A stretch of 20,358 nucleotides of DNA from a virus, in IMG/VR virus record IMGVR_UViG_3300025128_005278, positions 1-20,358 of that record, one strand, 5' to 3'. Below, piece by piece: positions 1 to 7,344 of this stretch. The translations under genes were made by a program, and so were the position numbers. The stretch's first letter is position 1. Every line of letters starts with the position of its first letter. Below the pieces are notes generated by a model. The model made no database searches, was not told the DNA's origin, and worked only from the letters and a program-made list of their open reading frames with translations.

Positions 1-336
1 TTTTTTACCCTTATGACCTTTTTTCATTTCGTCTTGTGCAACTTTATATCCAACATAATATGCTACACCACCAATAAGAATATTCTTAATCCATTGTTTG
101 TTTCTATGTTGTCTTACCATTTGTGCACGTCTATATCGTTGTGGATTATTATCCATCTTAGCGTGTGCTCTACTGTGAGCGGCTTCGTATTTTCTAAAAT
201 CCCAATCTTGTAAAGTATTAACTACTCCACCAATTCTATTTTCTCGTTGTTCTTGTTTAGTTATTTCTTTATCAGTCTCAGTTTGTTGTGCTAAAAGTGG
301 TAAAGTAAAACCAAGTAACAATAATAGTTTTTTCAT
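1..336 (-). CDS. Secreted or membrane-anchored small protein, C-terminus cut by window edge
   Basis: The frame is open from an ATG at 336 down to base 1 with no stop, giving at least 112 residues. The start has a strong ribosome site (AAAGGAG, 6 bases before the ATG) and lies one base after the stop of the upstream gene. The N-terminus is a textbook signal peptide: MKK, then a Leu-rich core, then a likely cleavage site after LLA near residue 16. There is no lipobox cysteine. The middle is charged and rich in Gln, Arg and His. A second hydrophobic stretch with Gly-Gly near residues 86-97 could be a membrane segment. I do not recognise the family. An export signal in a phage suggests a role in the envelope or periplasm, such as lysis or superinfection exclusion, but nothing shows which. 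Confidence 0.7.
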   Translation of the reverse strand, partial: MKKLLLLLGFTLPLLAQQTETDKEITKQEQRENRIGGVVNTLQDWDFRKYEAAHSRAHAKMDNNPQRYRRAQMVRQHRNKQWIKNILIGGVAYYVGYKVAQDEMKKGHKGKK

Positions 337-337
337 T

Positions 338-757
338 TTATTCTCCTTTATCAGTATTCCAAGTTTTTACATCAATTATGGAATATATTCTTGTGTGAAT
401 TTTAAATAATCCTGTATCATTAGTTAATAATAATGTATTTCTAAATTCATTCCAATCCACTATAAATCTCTTATCCAATACACCATTATTTTTAGAACGA
501 ATAACTTCATTCAGTGCATTGATTGTGTAGAGTGTATTTGATTGTTTCTTTCTATGTAATGAGATAGTATCTTGTATGTTCTCCACAAAATCCTCACTAT
601 ACTCAACATTATAAGTACAGATTAATTGATGTTCATCATCATTATTTGCAAATACATAAATTTTATCATATAGAATATCATTACAAGAAACAATAATATC
701 TACTGCTTCATTTAATTTGTTTCTTTTTGTAAATGTACAAAGTAATTGTGTTTTCAT
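338..757 (-). CDS. Conserved phage hypothetical protein, 139 aa
   Basis: The ATG at 757 is preferred because GGAG lies 5 bases before it and it falls one base after the stop of the 562-residue gene; an in-frame GTG 18 bases upstream has no such site. The protein is mixed alpha/beta with no membrane segment. Its middle contains HRKKQSNTLYTINALNEVI (about residues 68-86). From memory this resembles a small protein of unknown function common in T4-like marine phages, and I recall no assigned activity. It sits in a run of one-base gaps with its neighbours, so it is very likely co-translated with them. Confidence 0.75.
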   Translation of the reverse strand: MKTQLLCTFTKRNKLNEAVDIIVSCNDILYDKIYVFANNDDEHQLICTYNVEYSEDFVENIQDTISLHRKKQSNTLYTINALNEVIRSKNNGVLDKRFIVDWNEFRNTLLLTNDTGLFKIHTRIYSIIDVKTWNTDKGE

Positions 758-758
758 A

Positions 759-2447
759 TTAACTCCAGCTCGCACTTAACATTTCTAATGTAGCCTGGGT
801 TGTGCCATTAAATCTTATATTCATTTTCAATGTGCCAGTACCTAAATCATTATTTTTAACTTTGAATGAAAAAGTTATACCAGCGTTTGTATTGGTGTCG
901 GTTATATCTATTTTATCACCTACTAATTCTATACCACCACCAGATTCGTATTTCTCAGGAGAAGTACCACTTCCATTAGACTTACCCTTTACTTTAAAAA
1001 AAGTAGGATTATAACCAGTCATACTCAAAGTAAATGCTGCCGCATCTATAAAAACACCCTCATCAGATTTGAGTTTATCTGCCATATAAGCAAACATTTT
1101 TAATGATGCATATTTTTGGTAAACAAAATTGGCCTTTTTTGAATCTTCTAATGTTGAAGTATTATCTGGTGAATAAGTATATTTTATACTTCCACCACTC
1201 AATTTACCTTTAATACTTTTTCTCCACTCCTTTATCTGTGGAATTAAAGCACTTAATATAACATCTGAATCCTCATTCTTTATTTGTTGTTCCTCAGAAG
1301 TCAAATTGTAATCAAAATCACTTGCAGAACCAGCAAACTTTTTCAAATATTGTTTCCCTTTACCTGCCTGTGCCTTTTGCATTTTTAATGATACCGATAC
1401 TATACTACCATCACTACCACCCCATTCAGATACAAATAAATTATTTATCGGGCCAATTTTTTGGTTTATGGAAGTTGTTTTCATACCATTAGCTTCAGTT
1501 ATTGCCGCTCCTGATTTATTTCCTTTCATCAAATAAACATCACCAGGATTCCATTTATCGGCTGTCATCTTACATATCTGACTACCAGCTGACCGTATTT
1601 TATTAAAAATACTATCTCTTTCCCAAGACCAACTTCTATATTTATTTTTCATAGTAATTGCTGCTGAAAAAGTCTCATTGAGAGCCTTTAAAACTGGTGC
1701 CTTAGGATTATCTACCGGTAATCCTTGTAAATATTTAATAATACTTGATTTAACGGTAGAACTCTCTCCTTTCATAGATGGAACGGTATCAAGTAATGAA
1801 CTAACGGCATCGGATATATTGGATTTAGTTATAGGTTTTTTCCATTTACCTTGAAACCAAGCTCCTACCATACCCTCTTTTAAATCTGTTGTCATGGAAG
1901 CTTCACCCGACGCTCTTTTCCCACCTTTAAATTCGACTCTAACTAAAATATCATCTATGGTTGTTTCTACGTGTCCTGCAGATGAAAATTTATTTGATGA
2001 GCTATATTTAGTTTTTAAGTCTCCTTTAAATGTATCTACTTCATCAAAAACTAATTCTCTACTTCCATTACCTATGTTTTTACAATCAATGGTTACATCT
2101 ACTCTTGGATTTCTACTCTTTGCCTTTATGTTAAATGCTTGAGTTTTTCTTAGAGAGGCACCTGGTTTAATTGAACTTCTATTTAATTTATTAACAAAAT
2201 TTTTAATAAAAGTGTCAATTTTCGTAAAGACGGCATCACCATCATCTCTCATTTTGTTTAATGACCTCTTATCAAATCTAGCCTCTGTAAGATTCTGTAA
2301 TAACCTAACTCGCTCATCAACGGGCCAGTTGGATTCTTTCAACACATCAAATAATTTGATTAAGTGTTGTTCGTTTTTTAAATCAGGAATACCATCACTA
2401 ACTTTAGAACTTAAATCATTTAGTATTTTGTCAAAATCAGTTATCAT
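759..2447 (-). CDS. Large uncharacterised protein, 562 aa, possible PD-(D/E)XK nuclease relative
   Basis: The ATG at 2447 overlaps the stop of the ParB-like gene as ATGA and has AAGGAA 6 bases upstream. A TTG 18 bases further up is the only longer alternative. The protein is soluble. The N-terminal ~90 residues are helical. A beta-rich part contains ILVRVEFKGGK (about residues 167-177). A second block contains DKWNPGDVYLMKG (about 297-309), followed by SIVSVSLKM (about 348-356). An Asp in a strand followed by a strand ending in S-L-K or E-x-K is the spacing seen in PD-(D/E)XK nuclease folds, but the canonical E-x-K is not clear, so this is suggestive only. The C-terminal ~100 residues look like a beta domain. 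It could equally be a virion or head-associated protein. Function unknown. Confidence 0.7.
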   Translation of the reverse strand: MITDFDKILNDLSSKVSDGIPDLKNEQHLIKLFDVLKESNWPVDERVRLLQNLTEARFDKRSLNKMRDDGDAVFTKIDTFIKNFVNKLNRSSIKPGASLRKTQAFNIKAKSRNPRVDVTIDCKNIGNGSRELVFDEVDTFKGDLKTKYSSSNKFSSAGHVETTIDDILVRVEFKGGKRASGEASMTTDLKEGMVGAWFQGKWKKPITKSNISDAVSSLLDTVPSMKGESSTVKSSIIKYLQGLPVDNPKAPVLKALNETFSAAITMKNKYRSWSWERDSIFNKIRSAGSQICKMTADKWNPGDVYLMKGNKSGAAITEANGMKTTSINQKIGPINNLFVSEWGGSDGSIVSVSLKMQKAQAGKGKQYLKKFAGSASDFDYNLTSEEQQIKNEDSDVILSALIPQIKEWRKSIKGKLSGGSIKYTYSPDNTSTLEDSKKANFVYQKYASLKMFAYMADKLKSDEGVFIDAAAFTLSMTGYNPTFFKVKGKSNGSGTSPEKYESGGGIELVGDKIDITDTNTNAGITFSFKVKNNDLGTGTLKMNIRFNGTTQATLEMLSASWS

Positions 2448-2929
2448 TGTATTTCCTTTTTCCAACTAATCACTTTAATAGGTAAGTTATAACCCATTGC
2501 CACTCCTAACATTAATCTTGAATTTCCACCTAACAAATATAGCCTATCCGTACTATCTTTTACCACGATTGGTGCTGGAATCTTTTCATTTTTCTTCAAA
2601 CCATCAATAATTCTTTTGTAATCTTTACCATATCCCTTTGCAAGTTCAACTGCCCTTTTCATTCTGTCATCATTTGGCAGTTGTAATATATCACCAACAT
2701 CTGAATTTTCCAAGCGTTTTAATTCGTCTTCACTTGGAAACTCATAAGGTGCAGTTTTAATGTCTGCCCAACCATCATCATTATCTTTCCACATTCTTGG
2801 AAGTTTCTTTTTAGTGTATTCATTATTATGATACTCATCAACTTCCTTATCGAGTTCCGATTGTTTGTACGGTCTCATGTGTCGATAATTTTTTAATGAC
2901 TCAAATAAAATATCTTTTAAAGAGTACAA
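2444..2929 (-). CDS. ParB/sulfiredoxin-like domain protein with capsid-targeting-like N-terminus, 161 aa
   Basis: The start is a TTG at 2929 with GGAG 6 bases upstream, one base after the stop of the 80-residue gene; the first in-frame ATG (residue 18) would remove a conserved-looking N-terminus. Residues about 117-155 form a ParB-like core: a KIPAP strand, a strand with YLLGGNSRLM (131-140), then a helix and an IKVISW strand. GGN-x-R is the nucleotide or phosphate-binding signature of ParB/Srx folds. The N-terminus (YSLKDILFES) resembles the short targeting peptides of T4 internal head proteins and the start of the neighbouring 80-residue protein. Phage ParB-like proteins may be nucleases or NTP-binding; the activity here is not shown. 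Confidence 0.8.
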   Translation of the reverse strand: MYSLKDILFESLKNYRHMRPYKQSELDKEVDEYHNNEYTKKKLPRMWKDNDDGWADIKTAPYEFPSEDELKRLENSDVGDILQLPNDDRMKRAVELAKGYGKDYKRIIDGLKKNEKIPAPIVVKDSTDRLYLLGGNSRLMLGVAMGYNLPIKVISWKKEIQ

Positions 2930-2930
2930 A

Positions 2931-3173
2931 TTAATCTCCGTAAATTATCGTGATTCCATCAGTCTCTAATCTACCAGTGTTGTGTAGTATTTCCATTTCA
3001 TCTTTACTGATATGTACAACCGTAGGTTTTTTAAAATCATGTGGTGATGCTAACGGTGTGGGTGTTGCCTCTTCAACTTTATGTTTCTTCATCACGGAAT
3101 CTATTGTGGGTAATGGTTCCCCAAATTTTCTACTCCATGCAGATTCACTAACTAGTTTTTTTAATTTAATCAT
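2931..3173 (-). CDS. Small hypothetical protein, 80 aa, capsid-targeting-like N-terminus
   Basis: The ATG at 3173 overlaps the polymerase-like gene by 8 bases and has GGAGAGG just upstream. The protein is small and charged, with Pro-rich segments (EATPTPLASPHDF, about residues 35-47) and no membrane segment. Its first ten residues (IKLKKLVSES) closely match those of the following ParB-like protein (YSLKDILFES). In T4 such N-termini, ending in a Glu cleaved by the gp21 protease, direct internal proteins into the prohead. I therefore infer a possible head-packaged protein. I know of no biochemical function. Confidence 0.7.
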   Translation of the reverse strand: MIKLKKLVSESAWSRKFGEPLPTIDSVMKKHKVEEATPTPLASPHDFKKPTVVHISKDEMEILHNTGRLETDGITIIYGD

Positions 3174-4422
3174 TTAACCTCTCCGTAATATCTTGCATCT
3201 CATGATAATTATCTCCCATAGTAGACGTGGTTGGAAACTTACCACTACATTCTAATATGTCTTTTACTTTTTTTAAGTAATCTAATCCATCATTCTTATA
3301 ATCAAAGTCAAATAAAAATGAATCATAATTATACAAAATTAATTTACTATTATAATTTTTTATTTTAGGTATTAAGTTGTTTAATATTTTTATATTGTTC
3401 TCTGTTTCCAATAATTGAACCATATAATTAAACAACTTATTAGGATTCATATCAGATAAGTTCTTCTTGATAATCTTCCTACTATAAATATAAGATTCAA
3501 CAAATTCCGAACCTTTATACACACTCCAAAGTTCATTTATATAGGCATTTACCTTACTAAAGAACGGATTTTCCACAATTTCATCAGAAATACCACCATA
3601 CAAGTACTTAAATGTTAATGCCTTACCCTCATTATAATTTAATCCATATGTTTTTGCCAAGTGTTCATGACCAGAAGTTTTTGGAAATTCATACCCAACT
3701 ATATCACCAATCAATCTTGGGTGATATGCATCAAAGTCAAATTCTACTAATACACCATCTTTAAATCTACTAACAAATTTTTCACGACTTCCATCAGACT
3801 TGTTTAGTGCTGCAAAGTTCATACCACCGAAACGATTACTTGGTCTACCTGTTGAAGTGAACGGATTATATTCCGAATAAACCATTTTATCTATTGTTTG
3901 TAATCCACTTTTTTCTATCTCATGTAAAACTTCTAATATTAATTCATCATTATCAATTTTATAATCTTGTAATTCTTTTCTAATCGTTGAAAAGTACTCA
4001 TAATGTTTCACCAAAGGAATCACATCATTGACATTAGATTTATCATAATGAATTCTATTATAGAAATGATGTGCATTAGTCAAGTAAGAACTAACATCAA
4101 ATGGCGTATTGTTTTTCAAATAATAAGAATAATTTAAATCTTTTACGTTTTTACTTTTTATAAAAGGATTGTGTTGATATGATTTTTTATCTAAAACCCA
4201 AACATTTTTTTCAGTAGTAATTGAGGTTGTTTTTAAAATAGACTCACTATGATTTACTGGCAGCATAAACTCTTCGTTATCCACATAGATGTAAACTAAC
4301 GATATGTTATTCTCTATAGAGTGTAGATTCGTATCTGAATTTAACTGAAAAACAATACAATCATTTTTTTCTATCAAAGTCCTTAAATGATTTAATTGAG
4401 ATTCAGTATATATTATAACCAT
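3166..4422 (-). CDS. Compact family A DNA polymerase-like protein, 418 aa
   Basis: The start ATG shares one base with the stop of the ATP-grasp gene (TAATG), implying translational coupling. The C-terminal half carries the family A polymerase motifs in order: TGRPS (191-195, matching TGRLS), motif A EFDFDAYHPRLI with D229, motif B GKALTFKYLYGG with K267 and Y275-G276, a Q336 segment matching the QGTAAD helix, and motif C LYNYDSFLF with D367 where most polymerases read HDE. Both metal-binding aspartates are therefore present. The first ~150 residues may be a decayed 3'-5' exonuclease domain, since strands and a helix are suggested but no D-x-E is seen. There is no 5' nuclease domain. Typical Pol I polymerase-plus-exonuclease fragments are about 600 residues. 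Repair, primer extension or a replicative role are all open. Confidence 0.75.
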   Translation of the reverse strand: MVIIYTESQLNHLRTLIEKNDCIVFQLNSDTNLHSIENNISLVYIYVDNEEFMLPVNHSESILKTTSITTEKNVWVLDKKSYQHNPFIKSKNVKDLNYSYYLKNNTPFDVSSYLTNAHHFYNRIHYDKSNVNDVIPLVKHYEYFSTIRKELQDYKIDNDELILEVLHEIEKSGLQTIDKMVYSEYNPFTSTGRPSNRFGGMNFAALNKSDGSREKFVSRFKDGVLVEFDFDAYHPRLIGDIVGYEFPKTSGHEHLAKTYGLNYNEGKALTFKYLYGGISDEIVENPFFSKVNAYINELWSVYKGSEFVESYIYSRKIIKKNLSDMNPNKLFNYMVQLLETENNIKILNNLIPKIKNYNSKLILYNYDSFLFDFDYKNDGLDYLKKVKDILECSGKFPTTSTMGDNYHEMQDITERLND

Positions 4423-5306
4423 TAATTTAATTTATTCTTTACATAAGTAACTATCTGTTCGGCAACTCTTATTTCAGTATATTTTTCCATTCCATAAAAA
4501 CCAGGTGAAGAATTAACCTCACATATTTTATATCCACCATTATCATACAATAAATCTACACCACCTATATCTAATCCTAATAGTTTTGTAGATTCTAATG
4601 CTAGATATTCCATTTGTTCATCAATCTCTATTGGTTCTGCACCACCACCTCGTGTAACATTGGCTCTGAAATCACCATCGGTTGATTCTCGTTTCATTGC
4701 TCCAATAACTTTACCACCCACTACGATAATTCTTAAATCTTTTCCAAACGAGTCCTTTACAAATTCTTGTAGTATGATATTAAACCTATCATTAAATTGT
4801 TCCATCATCTCTACTAATTGTTCGAAGTTTCTTTTGTTTTCTGCAAGATAAACTCCCTTTCCGTGAGTACCACTTAGAGATTTAACCACAATAGGAAACC
4901 CAATATACTTTTGTACATAGTTTGAATCAACAGGATTCTTAACCAACATTGTTTTTGGATGTGGAATATTATTCTGTGCAAGTATTTGCATTGTATATAA
5001 CTTATCCTTTACATTATCAATTGCATCACTACCATTGATAAACAACACACCCATTCGTTCTAAATGTCTGAACACTGCTTTCTGATAATATGTGGTTGCA
5101 CTTCCAACTCTCGGTATAACAAAATCAGGTATGTTTGTGTATTCGTTATCCACCAATACAGATTTTCTATCATCCTTATCAATAAATATATCCACACTAT
5201 TAGGATGTACAAAATAACATTCTACGCCATCATCCTTAAAACAATCAATCAATCTTTTTGTTTCGTATGATGGTTCAGATTGTGTTGTGAATACCCAACC
5301 TTTCAC
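4422..5306 (-). CDS. RimK-like ATP-grasp ligase, 294 aa
   Basis: The start is a GTG at 5306 overlapping the PIG-L stop as GTGA, with AAGGAAG upstream. ATP-grasp features are clear: a pre-ATP-grasp N-terminal domain (about 1-95), K142 and the loop GTHGKGV (146-152), DLRIIVVGGKVIGAMKR (190-206), N216 with a Gly-rich loop (220-222), D251, and the metal-binding EVNSSPG (263-269). Members of this family use ATP to form an acyl phosphate and join an amino acid, often glutamate, to a protein C-terminus or small molecule. RimK-like genes occur in some marine phages. The substrate cannot be read from the sequence: host ribosomal protein S6, a phage protein or a metabolite are all possible. Confidence 0.88.
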   Translation of the reverse strand: MKGWVFTTQSEPSYETKRLIDCFKDDGVECYFVHPNSVDIFIDKDDRKSVLVDNEYTNIPDFVIPRVGSATTYYQKAVFRHLERMGVLFINGSDAIDNVKDKLYTMQILAQNNIPHPKTMLVKNPVDSNYVQKYIGFPIVVKSLSGTHGKGVYLAENKRNFEQLVEMMEQFNDRFNIILQEFVKDSFGKDLRIIVVGGKVIGAMKRESTDGDFRANVTRGGGAEPIEIDEQMEYLALESTKLLGLDIGGVDLLYDNGGYKICEVNSSPGFYGMEKYTEIRVAEQIVTYVKNKLN

Positions 5307-5800
5307 TTGAACTTCCTTATTGTTTCATGTTCCCAGTTAAACCAATCCAACACCTCTACTTGTGATTTATATACCTTTAACAGTTCACCTTTTTTCTTTA
5401 TCATACCATCATCTAATTTTTCACCTCTACCAAACACCCATAGTTTCTCAGGTCTAAGGTGTGACAATACATCGTGACAAGCTCTATGACGTGGGTGTCC
5501 GTATTCACCATTGGTATTGTGTGTTACTATCTTTTCGTAATCTCGTTCTCTTAATACCCTCAGTAGTTCATATATAAGTTTTTCTCTGTAGTAATCTTCT
5601 CTACCTTTATAACCAGTCCAATGTTCATATTCGTGAATACCTATGTATCTCATACTATCTAAGAACTCTCTTCTTCTTATATCATTTTGATATTCATCTA
5701 ATACTACAACTTTATATTCATCTGGATGGGATAGTAATTCAGCTCCACCAAACAAAGCCTCATCATCAGGATGAGCAACAATCATTATTTTATCAATCAT
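5303..5800 (-). CDS. PIG-L/LmbE family deacetylase, 165 aa
   Basis: The frame extends 19 codons further upstream, but the ATG at 5800 is the sensible start: it has GGAG about 10 bases upstream, overlaps the nagB stop by only 8 bases and leads directly into the fold. The family signature AHPDDE (9-14) supplies zinc ligands and the catalytic Asp, and GHPRHRACHD (101-110) supplies the second metal-binding His region. PIG-L enzymes remove acetyl groups from N-acetylglucosamine units of small glycoconjugates. The protein is short for the family (often 220-250 residues) but has both ends of the active site. Lying directly behind nagB, it may provide a glucosamine compound for that enzyme; this is inference. 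Confidence 0.88.
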   Translation of the reverse strand: MIDKIMIVAHPDDEALFGGAELLSHPDEYKVVVLDEYQNDIRRREFLDSMRYIGIHEYEHWTGYKGREDYYREKLIYELLRVLRERDYEKIVTHNTNGEYGHPRHRACHDVLSHLRPEKLWVFGRGEKLDDGMIKKKGELLKVYKSQVEVLDWFNWEHETIRKFK

Positions 5801-6461
5801 AAAGTATAAACTCCACGTTTTTGTGTTCTTGTAAATATGAAGCGGGTATATTAACATCTACAGGATCGAAAGCGGCTTCATACATAATTTCTTTTTTATT
5901 TCTTCCACCCAATAAAAATATTTTTCTAGCACCCATAATACTTGACATTCCCATTGTGTATGCCTGTTTAGGTACATCTTCAAGATTATCAAAAAATCTA
6001 CTATTGTCTTTTATGGTGTTTTCTGTTAAATCAACTATTCTTGTAGCTGAATGTTCACTACTACCGGGCTCATTGAATGCAATATGTCCATTAGTTCCAA
6101 TACCCAATATCTGAATATCTATACCACCACTACTTCTTGTTATTGCATCATAATTAAAATAATTTTTTGAAGTTGGAAAGTTGTTCTTCATAAACTTTAT
6201 GTTTTTAAACAAATGTTGATTCATAAAATATCTATATGATTGTGGATGAGTTTCATCCAATCCTACATATTCATCAAGATTAAAAGTGATTGAATTAGAA
6301 AAGTCCACTTTGGATTTACTCAAATACTCATAAATACCTAATGGTGTAGAACCAGTTGCTAATCCAAGAACAGCCGATGGATTTTCTTTTACATAATTTT
6401 CAATGTGTTTACCTACATATTCCGATGCTGTTTTATGGTCATGAATAACAGTATATCTCAT
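5793..6461 (-). CDS. nagB: Glucosamine-6-phosphate deaminase, 222 aa
   Basis: The ATG at 6461 overlaps the thyX stop as ATGA; an ATG 15 bases upstream lacks a ribosome site. NagB converts glucosamine-6-phosphate to fructose-6-phosphate and ammonia and is reversible. Motifs are GLATGSTP (33-40, phosphate binding), NLDEYVG (61-67, with the catalytic Asp of E. coli D72), GIGTNGHIAFNEPGSS (120-135, with His and Glu of the ring-opening triad), and NIPASYLQ (204-211). The Asp equivalent to E. coli D141 is Asn here, a replacement I believe is also seen in cellular NagB proteins. It is shorter than the E. coli enzyme (266), chiefly at the C-terminus, where allosteric elements lie. It looks intact and active. 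Confidence 0.92.
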   Translation of the reverse strand: MRYTVIHDHKTASEYVGKHIENYVKENPSAVLGLATGSTPLGIYEYLSKSKVDFSNSITFNLDEYVGLDETHPQSYRYFMNQHLFKNIKFMKNNFPTSKNYFNYDAITRSSGGIDIQILGIGTNGHIAFNEPGSSEHSATRIVDLTENTIKDNSRFFDNLEDVPKQAYTMGMSSIMGARKIFLLGGRNKKEIMYEAAFDPVDVNIPASYLQEHKNVEFILYD

Positions 6462-7144
6462 AGTGTTTCTAACCATAACTTAGTGGTTTCAGGAAATGTT
6501 TGTAACATAATTTCTTTTAATGCTTTCGCATATTCTTGTATCTCAACTTGTGATGTTGCTTCATCTCTCAACTCAATAAAGTTCATAATACTTTGAAATG
6601 ATGCTGTCCACCAAACTTTTGTGTAAACTGTAAGAGGTAAAATACTACGTGCCTGTTCTTTAGCCATTCCCATATCTAATAATTTATTATAGGTTTCTAT
6701 TGTATTGTTTTGTGTAGTTCTCCAATACATTGTTGCCTCAACTTGTTCATCAATCAATCCATCACTCGCTTGTTTGTTATCTTCTGATTGTTTACGAAAC
6801 TCTGTAGGTTCATAGAACTCATCATACGGAACATAACGACCACTTATCTCATTCCAAGCGTGGTCTTTGGTGACGTGACTTGATGTGGTTTCAATACCCA
6901 CTACGTGTTTATACCATTGTCGCATTACGAACTCAGGTGCTTTCAATATGAACATACAATGTTGATGTCTGAATGGTGAGTGGTGTTTGTGTTTGATTAG
7001 GAACTTAGATAACTTCCTATCCTTGTCTGTAAACTCTTCACTAAATCCATCGAATGATACACGTGCTGCATTTACAGGTGTCAAGTCGTCACCTAATGTA
7101 TCTACGAGTTCTATGTAACCTTTATCTAATACATCAATTTTCAT
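6458..7144 (-). CDS. thyX: Flavin-dependent thymidylate synthase, 228 aa
   Basis: The ATG at 7144 overlaps the preceding stop as ATGA; a TTG 12 bases upstream is less likely. ThyX makes dTMP from dUMP with FAD, NADPH and methylene-tetrahydrofolate. The signature is present in the split form I associate with marine T4-like phages: FVMRQWYKHVVG (72-83) followed, after about 13 inserted residues, by WNEISGRY (97-104). The C-terminal ARSILPL (165-171) and VWWTASFQSIMNFIELR (177-193) match the substrate-binding helices. The usual RHR reads KHV here, also as in those phages. It is a normal auxiliary gene raising thymidylate supply for DNA synthesis. Confidence 0.95.
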   Translation of the reverse strand: MKIDVLDKGYIELVDTLGDDLTPVNAARVSFDGFSEEFTDKDRKLSKFLIKHKHHSPFRHQHCMFILKAPEFVMRQWYKHVVGIETTSSHVTKDHAWNEISGRYVPYDEFYEPTEFRKQSEDNKQASDGLIDEQVEATMYWRTTQNNTIETYNKLLDMGMAKEQARSILPLTVYTKVWWTASFQSIMNFIELRDEATSQVEIQEYAKALKEIMLQTFPETTKLWLETL

Positions 7145-7344
7145 CTTAAATACCAAAGTGCTGGTTTTACAGATTTATCAATATCAATAATACCATCTCG
7201 TTTAAGTTTTTGTTGTCCCCATCTAAAATCATATCCATCTGTATCACACCGTTTAAACATCTCATCCGAAATTTTCCTTGTTGGTAATGGCCCAAACTCT
7301 TTTAATATTTCAACAATATATTTAAATGTTTCTGATTGTTTCAT
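7141..7344 (-). CDS. Small winged-helix-like protein, 67 aa
   Basis: The ATG at 7344 is chosen because it forms TAATG with the stop of the nucleotidyltransferase and has GGGAGAGAG 4 bases upstream; the ATG 15 bases further up has its AGGAG only one base away. The sequence gives two or three helices (YIVEILKEFGPLPTRKISDEM) and a probable wing near the C-terminus (KRDGIIDIDKSVKPALWYLR), the outline of a winged helix-turn-helix. That suggests DNA binding, possibly a regulator of this operon, but similarity is only at the level of pattern. Confidence 0.7.
   Translation of the reverse strand: MKQSETFKYIVEILKEFGPLPTRKISDEMFKRCDTDGYDFRWGQQKLKRDGIIDIDKSVKPALWYLR

Noticed and set aside
13-213. Plus-strand open frames throughout the window (for example here, 1894-2142, 8348-8593, 12913-13203, 13873-14130)
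   Set aside because: All are antisense to better frames with ribosome sites and recognisable domains; their Ser/Leu/Phe-rich translations are typical of antisense reading of AT-rich genes.
5801-5857. Longer start for the PIG-L deacetylase (19 extra residues)
   Set aside because: The extension would deepen the overlap with nagB, has no ribosome site, and precedes the natural start of the fold just before AHPDDE.
5793-6461. NagB inactive because the Asp of the DGH motif is Asn
   Set aside because: As I recall, the same Asn occurs in some cellular NagB proteins, and all other catalytic and phosphate-binding motifs are intact.
6458-7144. ThyX damaged by an insertion within its signature motif
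   Set aside because: The same split RQWYKH ... WNEISGRY form is, from memory, normal in marine T4-like phage ThyX proteins.
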